This document shows positions 9,101-15,759 of a stretch of 64,000 nucleotides of DNA, piece by piece (position 1 is the first letter of the stretch; every line of letters starts with the position of its first letter). The notes beneath the pieces were generated by a model. That model did not search any database. It was not told where the DNA came from and worked only from the letters and a program-made list of their open reading frames with translations. Location: NCBI RefSeq assembly GCF_900155935.1, contig NZ_FTLW01000002.1:496001-560000 (forward strand). The letters run 5' to 3'. The translations under genes and the position numbers were made by a program. The DNA comes from Solilutibacter tolerans. Its GTDB lineage: Bacteria > Pseudomonadota > Gammaproteobacteria > Xanthomonadales > Xanthomonadaceae.

Positions 9101-9270
9101 TCCCCAATTGCCTGCTCAGCCTCGACAGAGGTAAATCCGGAAATCCCAACCCAAGTGAAAGAGCACGTTGGGAACACCACGTCGCAGTGGTCATCCCCAT
9201 ACATATGCAATATCTGGCCGGTTCCAAGTTCGGGCCGGCTGTTGTGGCGGACACGCTCTCCGATGTTCAT
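6187..9270 (-). CDS. UvrD-type helicase with inserted nuclease-like domain
   Basis: A 1027-residue protein. An N-terminal part of about 215 residues holds a small beta-rich start (the segment GTGQILHMYGDDHCDVVF) and a charged coiled-coil stretch. The superfamily 1 helicase core begins with Walker A ARAGSGKT near residue 230, followed by a motif II-like LIDEFQDFSELYYR, VVAVGDDWQAINGFAGA, THKAKGKEADTVIVLEAM and LFYVAATRAEHRLMLLTE. Inserted in the core, near residues 395-435, is a segment RPDFSI (Asp about 419) followed by VILEHW (Glu about 431). This looks like a PD-(D/E)XK nuclease active site, as I recall from helicase IV-like bacterial proteins. Probable role: DNA unwinding and cleavage in phage defence or repair. 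It overlaps by 4 nt (ATGA) a small upstream ORF. Confidence 0.82.
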   Translation of the reverse strand: MNIGERVRHNSRPELGTGQILHMYGDDHCDVVFPTCSFTWVGISGFTSVEAEQAIGEIKLLLLEGMFEDAESVYEQHARHLTRQEFDSHLAQARIAYEGRVALEAQKRIAREQAELRARVEAHIEEWKFDLAEDLYKVSCKEWWPIIEFDALLTEAMRIKNFVEAYPSASLADLDARYKHTFDGNLSADDYAHLKLPKLRMRLARLGMPLNEEQLLACSRPEQHRLIRARAGSGKTRTLAALAALAIHDEALHPDQVLILAFNKKAANEIGDRVRGAAGIDEFRNARTFHSLAWQLADHAGRELIFDDGSLAPSRRKQTGFVERLIESIMNPAFRERLYEFFRRELEQMDRLGSNLSKDEYVAFRRSMVDYTLGGETVKSNGEKFIADFLFEHGIAYRYEKVWSWDKQDRLRGTAYRPDFSIIDGGRDVILEHWAINPDDPSAHVPDWWDTKTQDYLDQIKAKREFWAKHGVALLETHAGMLVNGREAFEDSLKMLLERANVRCRKLEHDELIRRVAEAPRTVSRMAELFLQFISRAKKRGWEVDDMARVVRDAPDPEPRNRAFHDLAVHAYAAYERKLVAQSAMDFDDLLISAAECVKKDGGSARLQLDRSDSIAIRDLRWILIDEFQDFSELYYRVIDAILEANPFIRVVAVGDDWQAINGFAGAQLTFFNRFGEHFSGAGAATISKNRRSGRAIVGAGNQLMDGRGEPALAHHGFDGDIDVVAIDKIWLEDGTPYPEIATSVRNDGRKNVNWELARALKACVDYIVASVFADSKQGLRWMPSVLILARTGHAYGESLAGFGECLEQALRRHPELQDLASDFAVVGGRHKSVSDGTVLIEVMTAHKAKGKEADTVIVLEAMMRQFPKVHAENQLFGPFGVTAEDVLAEERRLFYVAATRAEHRLMLLTEAGKESPYLGAMMGSRPAGNRSEGKDGQLGADARAIKAHLDRIDRESLIRQNVSQQAVSAWDRLTGQSLGLPEVGHSLSDAFHAELAWPNSKPPIVILTGRYRASADDWKQQGWEVY

Positions 9271-9524
9271 GGAGCATTAGCCTCCCAGACGGCTGCAGGC
9301 GCCACTTGCTGAACTGAGCGCTCTTGCCCACCCGACAGGGGCATTCGCCGATACGGCAGTTCACTCTTGGCGTTCTTTTTTCGGCGTCCCCGCGCATTCC
9401 CTCTGACACGGCAAAGATTTGCGCCACTGAGTGGACCTACGCCTAGATACGCAACAATTAAGTCATCCCCTCCTTTCACATGGGGCACGCTCTCACCGAC
9501 ACGTGAAACCAGCGCGGCACGCAT
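9267..9524 (-). CDS. Possible small protein coupled to the helicase
   Basis: An 85-residue frame whose TGA overlaps the helicase ATG in an ATGA arrangement, a frequent sign of translational coupling. AGGGGG lies about 8 nt upstream of its ATG. The product is basic in the middle (RGNARGRRKKNAK) and matches no family I know. Without homologues it could still be a chance frame. The overlap and the ribosome binding site are the only evidence. Confidence 0.35.
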   Translation of the reverse strand: MRAALVSRVGESVPHVKGGDDLIVAYLGVGPLSGANLCRVRGNARGRRKKNAKSELPYRRMPLSGGQERSVQQVAPAAVWEANAP

Positions 9525-9785
9525 CCCGAATACCCCCTAACCACCTAGCATGAAAGATTCAACAGCGTAAACTACTGCCGAAGATTCAGCGTCCGCTTCG
9601 GGTCGGAAGCCGCCGTCGAAAGACATCTTTATGACGACTTACGCAGTACCTAAAGCACTCCGCTAGTTCTCTTGCGTTCCAATTTCAGCCACAGCATCAA
9701 TTAGATGTCGTGCTTGAGCAGATGCGAAGCCCAAGTAACTCCAACGGATTCGGAGATGGGATGAACACTAGCGCCAAACGTTCCT
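9525..9785. other. Intergenic stretch with partial repeat
   Basis: No gene is seen. At 9585-9610 lies a half copy of the intergenic repeat (CAGCGTCCGCTTCGGGTCGG) without its complementary arm. The stretch probably contains the promoter of the helicase unit, but no clear -35/-10 pair can be named with confidence. Confidence 0.4.
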
Positions 9786-10628
9786 TTAGTTGCAGACTTC
9801 CCAATGGTCTGGATCTTCCCACGACAGGTAGGGCGTCAAAGGAAGTCTGGGAGCCGCGGGCTTCCAAGCTTCCCATGCCTCTTGCACGCGTAACTGAATC
9901 CTTTTGTTGCCCACTCCCGCTGTTTCGGTAAAGGCAACCAAGCGTATGGCGCCTTTGGTCTGGCAAAGGCGTGCGCCAATCTGACTCTTCAGGGGCCGCG
10001 TGCGCTCCGCAACCTCCTTGTCCCGCGCCTTCTTGTCATGCTCCCGAGCAACATAGGCTTCGTAGCTCCTCCTGCTCTGAGCCTCTTGATCTTCCCGACT
10101 GACTCTTACGCGTCTGAATCGCTCGATTTCCACTTCTCCACTATCAATCAGCGTAAGACCATAGATCCATTTGAAGTGCACCTTTGGGCCCTCGGATGCG
10201 GCAAAACGTTGATCCTGCTCGATTCGATTAAGCGCACGTCCCGCCACTTCCATGGTGCTCAGATCAAGGGCCACCCACGTGTCTTGTCCTCCAGCGTCAG
10301 TGCGCCGGTTGTCCAGATACTGCTGTGCCTTTAGGAGTACGACTTCCCGGTTTCCAAGGTGGGCCCGACGTGGGTCGGAAATGACCCCGCGTTCAATTCG
10401 GAGCTTGTAGCCCGTGATCGACCAGAATCCCTTCTGTTTCAAGTCGATTGATTTGTTGATGTGCAATCGTAGACCGTCTTCAGGGTTTGGTGCTGCGATG
10501 CTGAGCGCGGCGGAAGAGGATTCGAACGTAGCGACGACAGCGCGCGGCGGCTCTTGATCCGCGCGAGCGGATACCGGCGTGAGCGCGAGAACGAGGATAA
10601 ATACCAAGGCAGTGCAGCAATGTCGCAT
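9786..10628 (-). CDS. Secreted protein of unknown function (280 aa)
   Basis: The start is well supported: GGAGGTGA lies 5 nt upstream of the ATG at 10628. Residues 1-23 form a Sec signal peptide (hydrophobic core, then SARA-D), so the product is exported to the periplasm. The mature part is mixed and rather charged, with a helical, Lys/Arg/Glu-rich stretch around residues 170-215. It ends in WEVCN and contains two mature cysteines (CQTKGA and the C-terminal one). I recognise no domain. It is transcribed divergently from the XRE regulator at 10721, which may control it. Confidence 0.65.
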   Translation of the reverse strand: MRHCCTALVFILVLALTPVSARADQEPPRAVVATFESSSAALSIAAPNPEDGLRLHINKSIDLKQKGFWSITGYKLRIERGVISDPRRAHLGNREVVLLKAQQYLDNRRTDAGGQDTWVALDLSTMEVAGRALNRIEQDQRFAASEGPKVHFKWIYGLTLIDSGEVEIERFRRVRVSREDQEAQSRRSYEAYVAREHDKKARDKEVAERTRPLKSQIGARLCQTKGAIRLVAFTETAGVGNKRIQLRVQEAWEAWKPAAPRLPLTPYLSWEDPDHWEVCN

Positions 10629-10720
10629 CGGATCACCTCCGTTGATTTAGTCCATTAAAAGACAAAAAGCAGGATTAAGAAATACCCCCTTACGTTCGAG
10701 GCGCTATTCAGAAGAGCGCC

Positions 10721-11026
10721 ATGGCCCGCACGACCGTTCACCGACCCGAATACAAGGCGTTACTTAAGCGTGTACGCGAGGGGCGCGTGGAAGCAGGCTT
10801 GACGCAAGTCGCGGTCGCGTCTGCTTTGGGTCGTCCAAGCTCTTGGCTCTCCGACGTTGAAGTGGGGATACGTCGGCTGGATCCGGTTGAGCTCTTGGAT
10901 CTCTGCGAGCTGGTGGGCTTGGACGTCGTTCAGCTAATCGCCGAATGGTCTGCGGAAGTCCGACCAAAGCCTCAGAAAAAGAAGTTGAAGCCGAAGGACT
11001 CGTCCGTCCCTCGTCGAAGGACGTAG
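10721..11026 (+). CDS. XRE-family transcriptional regulator
   Basis: A 101-residue protein with a Cro/C1-type helix-turn-helix at about 13-70: a LLKRVREGRVEAGLTQ helix, VASALGRPSSWLSDVEVG recognition region, then RRLDPVELLDLCELVGL. The C-terminus is a short lysine/proline tail (PKPQKKKLKPK). It is divergent from the secreted protein with a 92-bp shared upstream region, a usual autoregulatory layout. No peptidase or toxin partner is directly downstream. Confidence 0.8.
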   Translation: MARTTVHRPEYKALLKRVREGRVEAGLTQVAVASALGRPSSWLSDVEVGIRRLDPVELLDLCELVGLDVVQLIAEWSAEVRPKPQKKKLKPKDSSVPRRRT

Positions 11027-11178
11027 GGACTTCACTCAGATGGGTAGCTACTGTCAGGCCAACGTCGCGCCGCTAAGCATGGCCATCTGCCTACCAGTGC
11101 GTCGCACTCAACTGTATTCGCAAAAAGTACTGTACTCACTTGAGAATACAGCTGCATCCAACCGCAACGTGATCTTCT

Positions 11179-11925
11179 CTAAAGCTGAGCAGGGTTTTCT
11201 GCCGCGTGTGGAAGAAGAGGTTGTGCATTGACCGGTTCTGCGGGCATGCCGGCGCGATAAGCATGCAAGGAGCGCTGGCTTGGCAGCGGTCGCAGGCTCC
11301 CGGCTTCGATCGATTGAGGCCATTCATCGCCAAGCAAGGCATGCATGTGCATCACCGTTTCCAGCAGAGCCTCTGATGGAGGTGTACCTCGTTTGGAAAA
11401 GATTGAGGCGAGACTTCGGTAATACCAAAGCGTTTCTTCGCGCTCGCCGAATAGGTGATCGAAGGTCGTTGTTCCAATCTCGTCAGACTCCAAGCCCTTC
11501 ACAATGGCGCGCGCTTTCTGCAGCTTGTCGCAAGCCGAAACTAGGAGCGCCATTTCGTTGGCCTGCTCCAAGTGCGCGAGATGTTGCTCTTTCCGTTGTT
11601 GCCAGTCCTCCCGCTTCGTTTCGGCGCTATCGAATCTTTCCTTGGCATGCGCAGCGCCAACGGTACAGTCGGTCAAGATTCTGGCCACCTTTTCACCGAA
11701 CATTGTCCTTACCGCGGCGAGATGTTCCACTCCGTAATCCTCGACAACGTCGTGCAGTAATCCGGCGATTGCTTCGTCCTCGTCTCCGCCGAACTCAATT
11801 ATCAGGCTCGCGATTCCTAGTGGGTGATAAACGTACGGCATGTTGCTGCCCTTGCGAGTTTGGCTACCGAGCGCGACGCGCGCGTAGTCGAAGGCATCAG
11901 TAATTCGGTGAGAAAAGGAGTGCAT
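11179..11925 (-). CDS. HD-domain protein, small alarmone hydrolase-like
   Basis: A 248-residue protein read from the ATG at 11925, chosen because AGGAGA lies 8 nt upstream. A longer frame to 12018 lacks such a site. The HD phosphohydrolase signature resembles the hydrolase part of RelA/SpoT and MESH1-like enzymes: HPLGIASLI, then LLHDVVEDYG, FGEKVARILTDCT and a downstream SACDKLQKA. Family members hydrolyse (p)ppGpp or related alarmones. Some act as antitoxins to alarmone-synthesising toxins, but no synthetase-like gene is adjacent. Substrate assignment is inference. Confidence 0.7.
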   Translation of the reverse strand: MHSFSHRITDAFDYARVALGSQTRKGSNMPYVYHPLGIASLIIEFGGDEDEAIAGLLHDVVEDYGVEHLAAVRTMFGEKVARILTDCTVGAAHAKERFDSAETKREDWQQRKEQHLAHLEQANEMALLVSACDKLQKARAIVKGLESDEIGTTTFDHLFGEREETLWYYRSLASIFSKRGTPPSEALLETVMHMHALLGDEWPQSIEAGSLRPLPSQRSLHAYRAGMPAEPVNAQPLLPHAAENPAQL

Positions 11926-12401
11926 GCCTGTCTCCTGTATGTGTGTGGCGCATGGGGCTTTACCCTGTATTAGAGCGGGGCAGCGATTGGTCGGATTGCT
12001 GCAGCGAACAGTAATCACTTACAAATACTGGCGTTATTCAAGGATCGAAATCTTCATCCCGCACGGTGGATTGATCGCAACCCCGAGGTACGCAGGAAAT
12101 CAATGGCGGCATGACGCGTCGAGAAGAGCCGGGAAGAATTTCTCCGGCTCGGGGTAATCAGGTTAGGCGTAGGGAATGGATCATCAAGCAACGCACGTTT
12201 GCTCCACCGGGTTTCCGCCACAATTTTCCAATACACGCGACCGAAAATGTGCACCTTGCAAGGTTCAACATTTCGAATGATGCCAAGGAGATGAAACAAA
12301 TGAAGTGCTGGAAGCGAGATGTGGCGAGCCTTCACTACCTTCTCCTGAATGGATTGCAGATAGCGTATTGCACCTGCATCGCAGAGCCTGAGATCCAAGC
12401 T
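11926..12401. other. Intergenic stretch without a supported gene
   Basis: Several overlapping short frames occur here on both strands, including a 114-residue minus-strand frame starting with TTG and a 149-residue plus-strand frame. None has a ribosome binding site, recognisable fold or sensible composition. The left end carries the ribosome binding site of the HD protein. Base composition is visibly more A+T-rich than the flanks, consistent with a promoter region or decayed DNA. Confidence 0.4.
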
Positions 12402-13280
12402 TCAATCCACCGGATTCCAGGGCTTCGGGATCCAACTCCGATCTTTGCGCGTGGTGTTGCCGAAGTCACGCTCGCAACTGTACTGGTCGCACGCCTTGAG
12501 CCGCGCCAACAGGGAAGACGGGCGCGTCCCGTCAGGACGGTACCCGCGTGCACCCCCTAAGAGCAGGCGCATGGCATAGGCACCGTTTGGATACTCCACT
12601 TCGAGATTGGCGAGCTCGCTGGAAAGCCTGACGAGGCCGACCTGCTCATGTCCGAGGGCGCGTGCTTCGGCGGTAAGAAACATGTTGGGTTGGTAGGACC
12701 AGACCTTGCCGATGTCATGCAGAAGCCCGCCTGCGATCAGCAGGTCTCGCTCGCTATCGTCGAGTCCACCTTGCGCGGCTAGATCGCGCGCCACCTGTAG
12801 GCTGTGCAGTGCCAATCCGCCTGCGTAGTCGTGGTGATGCCGCGCAGAAGCGCGCATCTGCCAGAAACCCCAATACACATCGCGTCGAGCCAGAACGTCA
12901 CGTACAAAGCGCCAAATCGGATTAGTGCTGATCACATCCACGAGATCGAGCGTGACCTGCATGAGTCCGTCGATCGGACAATGCTCTCGTGGCAAGTGGT
13001 CGTACGGATCCAGCTTTGGACATACCCTAGCTTCAACGACCATTCGCAACGCTTTCTGGTCGCTGGGAAGCTCGCAGGTCAGGAGGTCGAACACAGCCAG
13101 CGCACCGGTGGCGAGAACCTGCTGCGCCTGTGCGCCGGGAACAGTGAGTTTGTGCGTGCCGCGATTAATGGCAACATCGACGACTGATTCCACCGCTCCG
13201 GGCAGCAACGCCTCAGAGGGATCAAGAACGACGCCAAACGTGCGCCGTACCAACAGGCCGGCAAGACTATTCGGCGTCAT
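12402..13280 (-). CDS. HD-domain phosphohydrolase (292 aa)
   Basis: Translated from the ATG at 13280, which overlaps the integrase 3' end by 14 bp and follows AGGAGGTGG, so it is co-translated with the integrase. The central region carries an HD-type metal site: ARHHHDYAGGLALHSLQVA followed by LLIAGGLLHDIGKVW. This resembles the HD domains of YhaM-type 3'-5' exoribonucleases and TraI-like conjugation proteins. The N-terminal about 110 residues look like a separate binding domain. Linkage to an integrase suggests a role in the biology of the mobile element, but the substrate cannot be read from the sequence. Confidence 0.7.
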   Translation of the reverse strand: MTPNSLAGLLVRRTFGVVLDPSEALLPGAVESVVDVAINRGTHKLTVPGAQAQQVLATGALAVFDLLTCELPSDQKALRMVVEARVCPKLDPYDHLPREHCPIDGLMQVTLDLVDVISTNPIWRFVRDVLARRDVYWGFWQMRASARHHHDYAGGLALHSLQVARDLAAQGGLDDSERDLLIAGGLLHDIGKVWSYQPNMFLTAEARALGHEQVGLVRLSSELANLEVEYPNGAYAMRLLLGGARGYRPDGTRPSSLLARLKACDQYSCERDFGNTTRKDRSWIPKPWNPVD

Positions 13281-14571
13281 TAGCCACCTCCTGCGACGCA
13301 TACCGAAGCACAAGCGCTTCCAACTCAGACCTACTGAGCACGGACAGTGAAACGGGCATCTCGCCTTTACCCTGCATGTTCAAGCCATGCGCGCCGTGCA
13401 CCAGGCCATTGAAGGCGCGGCCATCCTTGCGTGTGAGATTGGGGATGTAACGAGAGTAGACCCGGAATAGCATCTCCGTGGTCGTATGCCCGAGCATGTA
13501 CGCCACCCACTCCGGGTTCTCGCCAGCGGCCAACATCAGCGTCGCTGCCGTGTGTCGCGTCTGGTAGGGGCGTCGCGCAATGAGGCCAAGGTGTCGTAAC
13601 AGCGGATGCCAAACGCGATTGGTGAAGTTGACGAGGTTCAGCGGCCCACCCTCCGGCGCGGTGAACACCCAGCGACTGTCCGAAGGCGTGTTCTCACGTT
13701 GTGTCAGCAGCGCTTGGCGAACGAGAGGGATCATTGCAACGTCACGATTCGAACCGTCGGTCTTGGTTGGGATGATTTCGCCCTTGACCACTTGCTGTCG
13801 CACGCGAATCACGTCGTTGTCGAAGTCGATGTGTTGCCACTCCAGCGCGTTCGCTTCGCCCGAACGCAACCCGGTATAGAAGCGCAAGGTGAGGTAGGGG
13901 CGATAGTCGGTACGCACCGTGTCCAACAACCTCTGCACCTCATCCAGCGAGAAGGGCTGGATGTCGACCTTCTTGGCCCGCAGCTGTTTGATGTTCCGGT
14001 AAGGCGACACAAACCCGTGCTTGTCGGCGGCGTCCGCCAGCACCATGCGCGCGACCCCCATGATGTGGTTGACGCGTGACGCTGAGAGGGCCTCTTGCTC
14101 TTTGCGACTCGTAGCTTTCATGGTCTGCGCGCGGAATGCCAACAACTCCGCGCGGGTGATCAACGCGACAGGGGCATCCCCGAAAGCCGGCAATAAGCGC
14201 TGATCGAGGATGCTGCGGGTCGAGGTCGCATTCGTGCTGCGCCAGCGCGGCTCGTTCTCGGCGAACCAATCTTCCGCTGCCTCCGCAAACCGCACAACCG
14301 TCGCGTTGGCATCTTTGGCGGGCGCCTGCAGTGCGGCGTTGGCCTGGGGTGAAACTTCGAATGCCTTGGCTCGCGAGCTATTGGGGAAGTAGGTTCCGTA
14401 CTCGAAGTTGCCCCTGCTGATGTCCCGTTTGATCCGGGTAGCCAACGAATCCAGCGTCTTACGGTTCTGGGCGTTGTTGGGCAGCAACGTCTGCTCACGA
14501 CAACGAACCCCACGCCACTGGAAGTCGAGGTAAAGGTTGCCCGTTTCGGGGCGCACGCGGACCTTAGCCAT
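13267..14571 (-). CDS. Tyrosine recombinase / phage-type integrase
   Basis: A 434-residue enzyme read from the ATG at 14571. An N-terminal arm-binding part and SAM-like core-binding domain precede the catalytic domain. Catalytic residues are visible: Arg in TGLRSGEANALEW, His/Arg in YQTRHTAATLML, His in YMLGHTTTEMLFRVYSRYIP and the Tyr in that last segment. It would integrate and excise the surrounding island. The start overlaps the excisionase-like gene by 8 bp and its end overlaps an HD gene, giving a compact three-gene cassette. No tRNA or obvious attachment repeat lies next to it, so it is not at the usual end-of-island position. Confidence 0.92.
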   Translation of the reverse strand: MAKVRVRPETGNLYLDFQWRGVRCREQTLLPNNAQNRKTLDSLATRIKRDISRGNFEYGTYFPNSSRAKAFEVSPQANAALQAPAKDANATVVRFAEAAEDWFAENEPRWRSTNATSTRSILDQRLLPAFGDAPVALITRAELLAFRAQTMKATSRKEQEALSASRVNHIMGVARMVLADAADKHGFVSPYRNIKQLRAKKVDIQPFSLDEVQRLLDTVRTDYRPYLTLRFYTGLRSGEANALEWQHIDFDNDVIRVRQQVVKGEIIPTKTDGSNRDVAMIPLVRQALLTQRENTPSDSRWVFTAPEGGPLNLVNFTNRVWHPLLRHLGLIARRPYQTRHTAATLMLAAGENPEWVAYMLGHTTTEMLFRVYSRYIPNLTRKDGRAFNGLVHGAHGLNMQGKGEMPVSLSVLSRSELEALVLRYASQEVANDAE

Positions 14572-14800
14572 GCGCCACCCCACCATTGGCCATCGGGATC
14601 AGTGGCGCGTGCGCCGCCGAGGCCTTGGCGATGTCACGTTCGATTGCCTCCCAGACAAAAAGCAGCTTCCTGCCGCCGAACGGTCGGATGTAGTGGATGC
14701 CCTCCAGCAGGACGCTGTCCTTCAGACGGTCGCGGATGGTCCGGACGTCGTACTGGATGCGTTCGGCCAGCTGTTCGGTGGTAAGGTACGTCGTGCCCAT
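14564..14800 (-). CDS. Excisionase-like DNA-binding protein
   Basis: A 78-residue protein from the ATG at 14800, with AAAGGAGA 6 nt upstream. The N-terminal TYLTTEQLAERIQYDVRTIR and following basic stretch form a winged-helix/MerR-like DNA-binding fold of the kind used by small excisionases. 'GIHYIRPFGGRKLLFVWEAI' fits the wing and last helix. It is directly upstream of and overlapping the integrase, which supports an excisionase or recombination directionality role. Confidence 0.7.
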   Translation of the reverse strand: MGTTYLTTEQLAERIQYDVRTIRDRLKDSVLLEGIHYIRPFGGRKLLFVWEAIERDIAKASAAHAPLIPMANGGVAHG

Positions 14801-14833
14801 CAGCATTCTCCTTTGCTTGTGTCTGCGATCACA

Positions 14834-14913
14834 CGATTATTTAAACAATCATGTGATGCCTATGATAGCTATCGAATGATGAAAAGCAAGATCGTATGAT
14901 TATTTAAACTATC
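14834..14913. promoter_or_regulatory. Divergent operator region of the integrase module
   Basis: Two near-identical 17-bp sites, CGATTATTTAAACAATC (14834-14850) and TGATTATTTAAACTATC (14897-14913), flank a perfect 10-bp palindrome GATAGCTATC (14864-14873). The region separates the leftward excisionase/integrase genes from the rightward XRE regulator. The A+T-rich sites differ strongly from the surroundings. The arrangement resembles a phage-type immunity switch in which the regulator binds paired operators. Confidence 0.6.
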
Positions 14914-14924
14914 GGATTCAGTTG

Positions 14925-15176
14925 ATGTTAAGGTTCAAGCTCAAAGAGCAGATTGCGGACTTCGAATTTCGGGAGAGGAGAAGGCTGCAGCTGCAAGAAC
15001 TTGCGACAGCGACGAACTTAAACCGGATGACTCTCTCGAAGCTCGTCAACCAACACGGGGCAAACGTTCAGACAGATGTGCTCGACAAGCTATGCACCTT
15101 CTTTGGATGTCGCATAGAAGAATTGGTCGAACACCTTCCCGACACGCCGCCGGAGCACCCGGATGTCGTCCAGTGA
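14925..15176 (+). CDS. XRE-type repressor-like protein
   Basis: An 83-residue protein with a Cro/C1-type helix-turn-helix: QLQELATATNLNRMTLSKLV is the HTH core, followed by TDVLDKLCTFFGCRIEELVE. This is the short, single-domain form common in prophages and integrative elements. It is divergent from the excisionase/integrase cassette across a region with duplicated operator-like sites. It is the likely repressor of that cassette. Confidence 0.8.
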   Translation: MLRFKLKEQIADFEFRERRRLQLQELATATNLNRMTLSKLVNQHGANVQTDVLDKLCTFFGCRIEELVEHLPDTPPEHPDVVQ

Positions 15177-15255
15177 GACGAGTAGGGCATAGGCTCTTGA
15201 TCGTCTGGTTGAACGCTGACAAGGCGCGAGCATGAGTCTCCGGATCAACATCTGC

Positions 15256-15741
15256 TCAAACCCGAGGAGAATGAAGCTGTCGGCTTCGAACTGCCTGATC
15301 GGAGCCTTCCACCTGGACGCTTCCTTCGCCTTGCCAGAGCCAATTGGCGAGGTTGCTGACAACGGCGTCAGGGTCGCTGCGGACAGCGCATTCCCAGACG
15401 ACCGCAACGCGCTAGCCGCGACCCATCAGCGCCGCAATCGCCATCTCGTCACGCTCCTTGTTGCGCCTCAGTTTCTCGTTCTAGAAATCGGAGCGGGTCT
15501 TGGGAAGCCGAAAGTAGCGGCAGCCAGCATGACGATGCCAAAAGCAGCCATGCACAAACTCCACTGCCTTCCACTTGCGCAAAACCAGGTCAGGTCGTCC
15601 CGGCAGCCCCTTGGCGTGCAGGCGATATCTGAAACCAGCGCGCCAGAGCCGGTTTCGTACAAGCAGCTCCGGGCCGGTGCTCTTGCCCCGTATACGTGAC
15701 ATCAATGCGGAGCGCTTTTCGGCGCTCATAACATCAACCAT
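15256..15741 (-). pseudogene. vsr: vsr mismatch endonuclease with two amber codons
   Basis: Read through, this is a complete very-short-patch repair endonuclease of about 161 residues: SAEKRSALMSRIRGK start, GLPGRPDLVL, VEFVHGCFWHRH, then NKERDEMAIAALM and VVWECAVRS. The frame is interrupted only by TAG at codon 87 (15481-15483) and TAG at codon 110 (15412-15414). By comparison with the E. coli protein, both replace Trp. Codon 87 matches Trp86, which inserts into DNA at the T:G mismatch, and codon 110 lies in the conserved 'GWRV' segment. The protein made without suppression would be 86 residues and lack the C-terminal half. Vsr normally repairs T:G mismatches caused by m5C deamination. It starts 18 bp from the divergent methyltransferase gene. 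Confidence 0.85.
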
Positions 15742-15759
15742 GTCTTCAGAGTCCAAGTC

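Noticed and set aside
12054-12560. Overlapping frames on both strands after the HD gene
   Set aside because: They contradict each other, lack ribosome binding sites and partly overlap a real gene.
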